From the NCBI GenBank assembly GCA_004552155.1, contig SFPF01000164.1:1-5156 (forward strand): DNA of 5,156 bases, written 5' to 3'. Source of the DNA: Bacteroidales bacterium. Lineage in GTDB: Bacteria; Bacteroidota; Bacteroidia; Bacteroidales; Bacteroidaceae. The notes below the pieces were generated by a model that was not told the DNA's origin, did not search any database, and saw only the letters and a list, made by a program, of their open reading frames with translations. This document shows, in pieces, positions 1-4,289 of this stretch. The position numbers and the translations under genes are program-made. Positions within the stretch are counted from its first letter, which is position 1. Each line of letters opens with the position of its first letter.

Positions 1-125
1 GAGCATTTTCCATCATCGAAGATCAGCCCCTGCATAGCGGGAAATGGATTCCAGACAGTCCTATAAATCAAGGTCAGGAAAACTCAGCAGCTTTATTAGT
101 TCAGTGAATATTTTCTATAAAAACC
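1..125. other. unassigned window edge, no convincing gene
   Basis: This stretch is less GC-rich than the genes that follow and holds no frame I can recognise. On the plus strand a frame is open from the left edge to a TGA at 105-107 (34 residues, containing IIEDQPLHSGKWIPDSP), and another is open to a TAA at 64-66; either could be the 3' end of a gene lying to the left. On the minus strand an ATG at 35-33 starts a frame that runs off the edge (MQGLIFDDGK...). I cannot choose between them. The terminator at 119-158 separates whatever is here from the sigma factor gene. Confidence 0.25.
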
Positions 126-158
126 GGCCCCGGTACGGAACTGCTCCGCACCGGGGCC
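119..158 (-). terminator. Rho-independent terminator after the sigma factor gene
   Basis: Read on the minus strand, a GC-rich hairpin pairs 150-158 with 126-134 (nine perfect pairs, GGCCCCGGT against ACCGGGGCC). It extends through one mismatch into four further pairs (145-148 with 136-139) around a five-base loop. It is followed by GG and a run of five T at 123-119. It lies 35 bases beyond the sigma factor stop codon, so it should end that transcript. The plus-strand side has no T run, so it is probably one-directional. Confidence 0.85.
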
Positions 159-193
159 AGTGATTCTTCATTTCCTTCTATTTGCGCGGTCCG

Positions 194-667
194 TTACAGC
201 GGATGTTTCACAGCGATGCACTCATACGGGCGCACCGAGACGTTCTTCGACGTGATGCCGATGATTGAGGCTATCTCTTCGTAAGTCATGCTTTCGAGCC
301 AGAGCAGCACGATGGCGCGGTCCACGGGGCGGAGGCGGTGAATGCGGTCGTAGAGTTGCTTGATTTGCCGTCCGTCGTCGTCGGCAGGGTCGTAGAGGTC
401 GGTATCGATATCGAGGGGAATGGCCTCGCGGCGCTTTTTCTTGCGCTCGGCAGAGATGCACGTGTTGAAACTCACGCGCCACACCCACGTGCGCTCCTTG
501 CTCTCGCCACGGAACTTATCGTAGCCCTGCCAAAGGTTGACAAGGATGTCCTGAAAGAGGTCGCTCACTTCGTCGCTGTCTTTCGAGAACATGTAGCAAA
601 CGGTATAGATCGTGTCTTTGTTGTCGCGCACCAACCGTTCGAAGTCTTGTTCGCTTGTACTTTTCAT
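194..667 (-). CDS. ECF-type RNA polymerase sigma factor (sigma-70 family)
   Basis: A 157-residue protein with the two conserved parts of a group 4 (ECF) sigma factor. Region 2 spans about residues 8-80, with the core-binding helix DLFQDILVNLW at 36-46 and TWVWRVSFNTCI at 60-71. An acidic linker follows (88-98), then region 4 with a helix-turn-helix, YEEIASIIGITSKNVSVR, at 129-146. It would direct RNA polymerase to a small set of promoters. The start at 667 was chosen because the protein then begins MKSTSEQDFERLV, as such factors usually do; an in-frame upstream ATG at 745 adds a 26-residue leader that looks like spacer translation. The tail after NVSVR (PYECIAVKHPL) lacks the usual basic R.IK.KL helix, so the end may be diverged or altered. 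No anti-sigma gene is visible next to it: a terminator follows directly. Family assignment is firm; the target regulon is unknown. Confidence 0.92.
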   Translation of the reverse strand: MKSTSEQDFERLVRDNKDTIYTVCYMFSKDSDEVSDLFQDILVNLWQGYDKFRGESKERTWVWRVSFNTCISAERKKKRREAIPLDIDTDLYDPADDDGRQIKQLYDRIHRLRPVDRAIVLLWLESMTYEEIASIIGITSKNVSVRPYECIAVKHPL

Positions 668-692
668 ATAACCTATTGACGCATTTTGCGCC

Positions 693-701
693 CAAAAACT
701 A
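693..701 (-). promoter_or_regulatory. possible -7 element for the sigma factor gene
   Basis: On the minus strand TAGTTTTTG (701 to 693) resembles the Bacteroidetes -7 consensus TAnnTTTG with one extra T. It would place the transcript start close to 686, about 20 bases ahead of the ATG at 667. No good -33 TTG is seen at the right distance, so this is only a candidate. Confidence 0.3.
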
Positions 702-765
702 CATTTTTCGGCGAAAATAAACAGAAAATGCCGCATAACGGGCAAGCGGAGCGCGGAAAAGCGGT

Positions 766-793
766 TTTGATAGCAGAAAAATACATAACTTTG
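766..793 (+). promoter_or_regulatory. Bacteroidetes-type promoter for the CDP-ribitol/LicD cassette
   Basis: TAACTTTG at 786-793 is an exact match to the Bacteroidetes sigma-ABfr -7 motif TAnnTTTG. A TTTG at 766-769 could serve as the -33 element, although the 16-base spacer is shorter than the usual 19 or so. Transcription would begin near 800, just before the inverted octamer array, giving a leader of about 135 bases ahead of the ATG at 935. It faces away from the sigma factor gene. Confidence 0.6.
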
Positions 794-804
794 CCTATCG
801 ACAT

Positions 805-904
805 ACGAGTAAACAAGTAAACGAGTATACGAGTAAACAAGACAAGTTACTTATATATATATTGTATAGCAAGACATCTCTGTCTCGTTTACTTGTCTAC
901 TCGT
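805..904. repeat. inverted array of C(A/G)AGTAAA octamers in the leader
   Basis: From 806 to 837 the sequence is four tandem octamers of the form C(A/G)AGTAAA (one reads CGAGTATA), with degenerate copies to about 849. A second array of about three units lies in inverted orientation at 884-909. The arms 805-825 and 884-904 are complementary at 20 of 21 positions (the exception is A812), enclosing a loop of 58 bases that includes an alternating TA tract at 851-861 and a small AGACA/TGTCT hairpin at 872-885. The repeats sit between promoter and start codon of the cassette, so the transcript could form a long hairpin. No T run follows either arm, so it is not a simple terminator. I recall similar octamer arrays in Bacteroidales spacers, but cannot confirm that here. 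Confidence 0.8.
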
Positions 905-934
905 CTACTAAAAAACAAACAAAATAAAATCGTC

Positions 935-2152
935 ATGCGTCCAAACATTGCCATAATCCTCGCGGGCGGCATCGGAAGCCGCCTCGGGCTGAGCACGCCG
1001 AAGCAATTTTTCAAAGTGGCCGGCAAAATGGTTGTGGAGCACACCATCGATGCCTTCGAGCGCAACCCGCACATCAGCGAAATAGCCATCGTGTCCAACC
1101 CCTTCTACGTGGCCGACATGGAGAACATCGTGCTGCAAGGCGGCTGGAAGAAGGTGCTCACGCGTTGCGAGGCTATCGACGTGACGCTCCCCGCCGTCGA
1201 TACGATTATCTGCGCCGAGGGCGACCATATAGGCAGTATCCCCGACCGCTCGCTCCTGCAGCGCGGGCAAACGCCGCAGGCCTTCCGCCTCAGCGTAATC
1301 GAGACGGCCTACGAGCGCGCGCTTAAAGACCCCGACTTCAAGGTGACGGACGACTGCGGCGTGGTGGTGAAATACCTGCCCGAGGTGCCCGTGTATCTTG
1401 TGCCGGGCGAAGAGGCCAACATGAAGCTCACCTACAAAGAGGACACGTATCTCATCGACAAGTTCTTCCAGCTGCGCGGCAGCGAACTGCCTGCCGCGCC
1501 CGCCTCGCTCGACGCGCTGCGCGGCAAGGTGGCAGTCGTGTTTGGCGGCAGCTACGGCATAGGCCACGACATCGTGACCCAACTCTATGCCGCCGGCACC
1601 CGCGTCCATGCCTTCGCCCGCAGCACCACGGGCACCGACGTGGGCAGCCGCGAGAGCGTGGCAGAGGCCCTGCAAGGCGTGGCAAAGGCGGAGGGGCGCA
1701 TCGACTATATCATCAACACCGCCGGCGTGCTCAACAAAGAGCCGCTCCACGCTATGGCGCAGGAAACCATCGAGGCCGCCGTGCGCACCAACTATATGGG
1801 CACGGTGAACGTGGCACTCGAAGCCTATCCCTACCTGAAAGAAACGCGCGGCAAACTCGTGTTCTTCACTTCGAGCAGCTACACCCGCGGACGCGCTTTC
1901 TACAGCATCTACTCCTCCACAAAGGCTGCCATCGTAAACTTCGTGCAGGCCGTGGCGCAGGAATGGGAGGCCGCCGGCATCGCCGTGAACTGCATCAACC
2001 CCGAGCGCACCAAGACGCCGATGCGCGTCAAAAACTTCGGCACCGAGCCCGACGACACCCTCCTGCGCAGCGAAGACGTGGCAGAAGTGACCGTGCGCTC
2101 ACTGCTCTCCGACTATACGGGGCAGGTAATCGACGTGAAAAGAAAAAAGTAA
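935..2152 (+). CDS. Bcs1-like bifunctional CDP-ribitol synthase (cytidylyltransferase + SDR reductase), internally deleted
   Basis: A 405-residue fusion. Residues 1 to about 185 are an IspD/TarI-type cytidylyltransferase: the nucleotide-binding loop LAGGIGSRLG (9-18), PKQF (22-25), AVDT (87-90), QTPQAF (112-117), TDD (138-140) and NMKLT (162-166). Residues about 197-405 are a short-chain dehydrogenase/reductase with cofactor loop GGSYGIG (204-210), an NTAGV motif, a Ser-rich strand, and catalytic YSSTK with Tyr326 and Lys330. In Haemophilus Bcs1 this pairing reduces ribulose 5-phosphate with NADPH and couples the product to CTP, giving CDP-ribitol. That substrate is inferred here from domain order and the LicD neighbour. 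The ATG at 935 was chosen because it begins just before the IspD core; the in-frame extension to 893 is translated octamer repeat. Between residues 75 and 79 the usual block with GG..R..S and HDA.RP is missing, roughly 55-60 residues, so the cytidylyltransferase half is probably inactive while the reductase half looks whole. Haemophilus Bcs1 is about 474 residues. Confidence 0.88.
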   Translation: MRPNIAIILAGGIGSRLGLSTPKQFFKVAGKMVVEHTIDAFERNPHISEIAIVSNPFYVADMENIVLQGGWKKVLTRCEAIDVTLPAVDTIICAEGDHIGSIPDRSLLQRGQTPQAFRLSVIETAYERALKDPDFKVTDDCGVVVKYLPEVPVYLVPGEEANMKLTYKEDTYLIDKFFQLRGSELPAAPASLDALRGKVAVVFGGSYGIGHDIVTQLYAAGTRVHAFARSTTGTDVGSRESVAEALQGVAKAEGRIDYIINTAGVLNKEPLHAMAQETIEAAVRTNYMGTVNVALEAYPYLKETRGKLVFFTSSSYTRGRAFYSIYSSTKAAIVNFVQAVAQEWEAAGIAVNCINPERTKTPMRVKNFGTEPDDTLLRSEDVAEVTVRSLLSDYTGQVIDVKRKK

Positions 2153-2156
2153 ACTC

Positions 2157-2960
2157 GTGAATACTCCCCTGCAAATCCATCAGCGCAAGCACCTGCGCGC
2201 CGTGCAGCTCAAGCAACTCGATATTCTCTGCGAAATAGACCGCATCTGCCGTGCCGAAGGCATCGACTACTGGCTCGACGGCGGCACGCTGCTCGGCGCA
2301 GTGCGCCACGGCGGCTTTATCCCCTGGGACGACGATATCGACATCGCCATGCGCCTTGCCGACCTGCCGCGCTTCGTGGAAGCGGCGCGTCGCAATCTGC
2401 CGCCGCACCTGCTGATGCAGACGCCCGATACCGACCGCGACGTGCGCATGCCTATCTTCAAGGTGCGCGACACGAACTCCTTCCTCGTGGAAGCCGCCGA
2501 CGACTTCACGCGCGGATACGCCAAGGGGCTTTACGTGGACATCTTCCCCATGATGCCCTACCCCGCTTTCTCGCGCCGTTTCGTGAAACGCATCGCCAAA
2601 GGCTACTGCCGCGCCAACGCCATTCTCAACAGCCAGCACTATTATAGCCTGCGCTCTGCCGCCGAGTTCTTCTACTTCGGCATCAAGCGCGCCTGCTGCG
2701 CCGCCCTTTGGCAGGTCGGCTCGCTGTTTCTCAGCAAAAAGGAATATTTCTCCAACACGCTCAACAACAACGGCTACGGCATCATGCACCGCACCGCCGA
2801 TATCTTTCCCCTTTCGGAAATCGCCTTCGAGGGCAAGACCTTTCGCGCCCCCGCCTCGCCCGACCATTATCTGCACGACCTTTACAAGGACTACATGAAA
2901 CTGCCGCCCGAGGACAAGCGCACCGGCCACGCCGTTTTCTTCTGCGAAGAACTAAAGTAG
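2157..2960 (+). CDS. LicD family phosphotransferase, candidate ribitol-phosphate or choline-phosphate transferase
   Basis: A complete 267-residue LicD-family protein, a nucleotidyltransferase-fold enzyme that moves a phospho-alcohol from a CDP-activated donor to a sugar. Family hallmarks are the N-terminal YWLDGGTLLGAVRHGGFIPW (38-57) followed by DDDID (58-62), whose acidic residues are the expected metal ligands; GLYVDIFP (124-131); and the C-terminal FEGKTF...YKDYMKLPPEDKR..H (to 258). The start is a GTG at 2157, four bases after the preceding stop, with no nearby ATG in frame, so the gene is very likely translationally coupled to the CDP-ribitol synthase. LicD itself transfers phosphocholine, but the family also contains fukutin and FKRP, which use CDP-ribitol. 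The upstream gene makes ribitol phosphate the more likely cargo here, by inference. No signal peptide is evident, consistent with action in the cytoplasm on a glycan precursor. No deletion is apparent. Confidence 0.9.
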   Translation: MNTPLQIHQRKHLRAVQLKQLDILCEIDRICRAEGIDYWLDGGTLLGAVRHGGFIPWDDDIDIAMRLADLPRFVEAARRNLPPHLLMQTPDTDRDVRMPIFKVRDTNSFLVEAADDFTRGYAKGLYVDIFPMMPYPAFSRRFVKRIAKGYCRANAILNSQHYYSLRSAAEFFYFGIKRACCAALWQVGSLFLSKKEYFSNTLNNNGYGIMHRTADIFPLSEIAFEGKTFRAPASPDHYLHDLYKDYMKLPPEDKRTGHAVFFCEELK

Positions 2961-3057
2961 GGGCGTATCGCATACTCCCGGAATATAATTGTCCCACCGG
3001 CAATTATGCTACAAACCGAAAACGCCGCCAAAACCATTTACTAAAAACATTCTCCCC
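2961..3057 (+). other. spacer between LicD and glycosyltransferase genes
   Basis: This 97-base gap has no gene. ATAATTG at 2985-2991 and CAATTAT at 3001-3007 can pair as a seven-base stem with a nine-base loop, but no T run follows, so it is not an intrinsic terminator. TATAATTG at 2984-2991 is one base from the -7 consensus TAnnTTTG. Nothing here clearly ends the upstream transcript, so the three cassette genes may be co-transcribed. Confidence 0.4.
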
Positions 3058-3774
3058 ATGCTTGACATCTCTGTCCTTATCCTCTTCTTCAATCGTCCCG
3101 AGTCGTTGGCGAAAGTCTTTGAGAAGGCGCAGCCGGCCCGCCTCTTCCTCTACCAAGACGGGCCGCGCGGCGAGAAAGACCTGCCGGGCATTCAGGCCTG
3201 CCGCGACATCGTGGCGCAGGTAGACTGGCCTTGCGAGGTGCATCGCAACTATCAAGAAAAAAACATCGGGTGCGACCCCGCCGAATACCTTTCGCAAAAG
3301 TGGGCGTTCTCCATGACCGACAAATGCATCGTGCTCGAAGACGACGATATTCCCTCCGTCAGTTTCTTCCGCTTCTGCAAGGAGATGCTCGACCGCTATG
3401 AGCACGACGAGCGCATCTCTATGATTTCGGGCATGAATTACGACGAGCAAACGCCCATGCCCTACGACTATTTCTTTGCCACTACATTTTGCATCTCAGG
3501 CTGGGCAACATGGCGCCGCGTAGTGGACAGCTGGGACGAGACTTACTCTTTCCTTGACGACGACTACAACCTCGCGCTGCTCGAAGCCCTTATCAAGGAA
3601 CGCCGCTACCAAAAAGACTTCGTGCCCTTCTGCCGCTACCACCGCGCATCGGGCAAGGCCTATTACGAAACGATTTTCCACGCCGCCATATTCTTCTCAA
3701 ACGGTCTCAGCATCGTGCCGCGCGTAAATATGGTGACCCGACTTCCCGCTGCGCCACCCGCGCTATATCATTGA
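3058..3774 (+). CDS. glycosyltransferase with GnT-I-like EDD motif, frameshifted and truncated at the C-terminus
   Basis: The frame encodes 238 residues with a GT-A nucleotide-sugar fold: VLILFFNRPE strand and loop (6-15), LYQDGP (31-36), HRNYQEKNIGCDP (62-74), a metal-binding LEDDD (93-97) followed by PSVSFFRFCKEML, MISGMN (122-127) and ISGWATWRR (146-154). The order of NRP, QDG, EDD and GW motifs resembles the GT13/GnT-I type (MGAT1, POMGNT1) as well as bacterial GT2-like enzymes; donor and acceptor are not known. The ATG at 3058 is preferred over an upstream TTG at 2989 because it directly precedes the first strand. After about residue 227 (VNMVT) the reading turns into RLPAAPPALYH and stops, while a well-formed C-terminus continues in another frame to 3952. 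The conserved catalytic core is present, but the C-terminal part is lost from this frame. Confidence 0.8.
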   Translation: MLDISVLILFFNRPESLAKVFEKAQPARLFLYQDGPRGEKDLPGIQACRDIVAQVDWPCEVHRNYQEKNIGCDPAEYLSQKWAFSMTDKCIVLEDDDIPSVSFFRFCKEMLDRYEHDERISMISGMNYDEQTPMPYDYFFATTFCISGWATWRRVVDSWDETYSFLDDDYNLALLEALIKERRYQKDFVPFCRYHRASGKAYYETIFHAAIFFSNGLSIVPRVNMVTRLPAAPPALYH

Positions 3775-3952
3775 AGATGTGGGCTACAAGAACCGCATGT
3801 TCCGCATTCAGGGCTGGGGGCATCCGTGGGTCAAGGCAGCCCGCTCGCTGGAAGAACTTTGGCTCAACCTGAAAAAGGGCAATTTCCGCCGCATCGGCCA
3901 AGCCATGTCGGCACGCCTGCGCAAACTTGCGGGCAAGGCGCGGTGGGATTAG
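3740..3952 (+). pseudogene. out-of-frame C-terminal remnant of the glycosyltransferase
   Basis: In the +1 frame relative to the gene above, bases 3740-3949 read DFPLRHPRYIIEDVGYKNR at the start, then a GWGHPW motif and a basic helix, ending KARWD before two tandem TAG stops at 3950-3955. This looks like the natural end of the same glycosyltransferase family, where homologues as I remember them have a LDFPL.HP.Y.IE segment after the GLSIVP..NM region and about 35-40 more residues in between. The frame has a TGA at 3734-3736, so it cannot be read from further upstream. An ATG at 3797 exists, but an independent gene is unlikely. It is best read with 3058-3774 as one broken gene. Confidence 0.7.
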
Positions 3953-4081
3953 TAGTTCTCTAACACAAGAAACAACCTAAATCTCTCCTCCAAAAAGCGC
4001 GAAAAAAGCAAAGTCTATATTGCAAAAAGAAAGCAAGAAGTTAAAAATACATGACAAAGGGCAATTTATTGCGTCTTTCTC

Positions 4082-4111
4082 TTGCTTTTCCGAAAAATGC
4101 CCGTAACTTTG
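4082..4111 (+). promoter_or_regulatory. strong Bacteroidetes-type promoter for the short leader RNA
   Basis: TTG at 4082-4084 (-33) and TAACTTTG at 4104-4111 (exact -7 consensus TAnnTTTG) are separated by 19 bases, the expected spacing. Transcription should start near 4118 and meets the terminator at 4153-4180 about 60 bases later. Confidence 0.75.
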
Positions 4112-4117
4112 CATCGT

Positions 4118-4180
4118 GTTTTTCATAGTATTAGATTTAAGGTTAACAAGGTTGGGATACAGCGGTATCCCATTTTTTTT
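4118..4180 (+). ncRNA. candidate short RNA or terminated leader upstream of mdh
   Basis: The unit runs from the predicted start after the promoter at 4082-4111 to the end of the T tract at 4180, about 63 bases. It contains TATTAGATTTAAGGTTAAC (4127-4145), a U/A-rich single-stranded segment, then a perfect terminator hairpin. I recall near-identical leaders ending in variable hairpins in other Bacteroidales genomes, which would suggest a paralogous small RNA family or a conditionally terminated leader, but I cannot check this. No start codon with a meaningful frame is present. The boundaries are predictions. Confidence 0.5.
4153..4180 (+). terminator. perfect Rho-independent terminator inside the mdh upstream region
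   Basis: TGGGATAC at 4153-4160 pairs perfectly with GTATCCCA at 4165-4172 around an AGCG tetraloop and is followed at once by eight T (4173-4180). It would stop transcripts from the promoter at 4082-4111 before they reach mdh, unless the leader can switch fold. Confidence 0.9.
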
Positions 4181-4214
4181 GCCCTTATCTTATATCACCT
4201 TGCGCCGTTTTTTG

Positions 4215-4222
4215 TAAATTTG
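4215..4222 (+). promoter_or_regulatory. -7 element of a proximal mdh promoter
   Basis: TAAATTTG is an exact match to TAnnTTTG. The start would fall near 4229, giving a leader of about 60 bases to the ATG at 4290. A TTG at 4200-4202 is only 12 bases upstream, too close for a standard -33, so activity may depend on the -7 alone or on an activator. This promoter lies beyond the terminator and lets mdh be transcribed independently of the short RNA. Confidence 0.6.
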
Positions 4223-4289
4223 CACGTAAGATAATAGGCTTTTCAATAATAAGCATCATAATCCAAACTCAATAAATCATTTTATCATT

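Larger units (their letters stand above)
3953..4289 (+). other. 337-base regulatory spacer ahead of mdh
   Basis: No gene is seen on either strand. 3953-4080 is A-rich and featureless to me, with no intrinsic terminator for the upstream cassette. 4082-4180 holds a promoter and a short terminated unit. 4215-4222 is a second -7 element, and 4230-4289 is an AT-rich untranslated leader lacking a Shine-Dalgarno sequence, as usual for this phylum. Confidence 0.7.

Noticed and set aside
668..745. Upstream ATG adding 26 residues to the sigma factor
   Set aside because: The extension looks like translated spacer, overlaps the likely promoter region, and ECF factors normally begin close to region 2.
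806..909. CRISPR-like array
   Set aside because: The units are eight bases long, are tandem without spacers, and occur in inverted orientation. No cas gene is present.
893..934. Fourteen-residue in-frame N-terminal extension of the CDP-ribitol synthase (MSTRLLKNKQNKIV)
   Set aside because: It begins inside the inverted octamer repeat and adds only repeat-derived residues. IspD-type proteins start right before the strand reached by the ATG at 935.
908..1750. Long open frame on the minus strand opposite the CDP-ribitol synthase
   Set aside because: Its His/Ala/Gly-rich product has no motifs and reflects the GC-rich third positions of the plus-strand gene, which has clear catalytic motifs.
2028..2930. 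Long open frame on the minus strand opposite the LicD gene
   Set aside because: It spans two plus-strand genes with strong family motifs and has no recognisable domain of its own.
2985..3007. Terminator between the LicD and glycosyltransferase genes
   Set aside because: The stem is AT-rich, only seven pairs, with a nine-base loop and no following T run.
2989..3057. TTG start adding 23 residues to the glycosyltransferase
   Set aside because: The added residues (MSHRQLCYKPK...) are unlike the family start, and an ATG sits directly before the first conserved strand.
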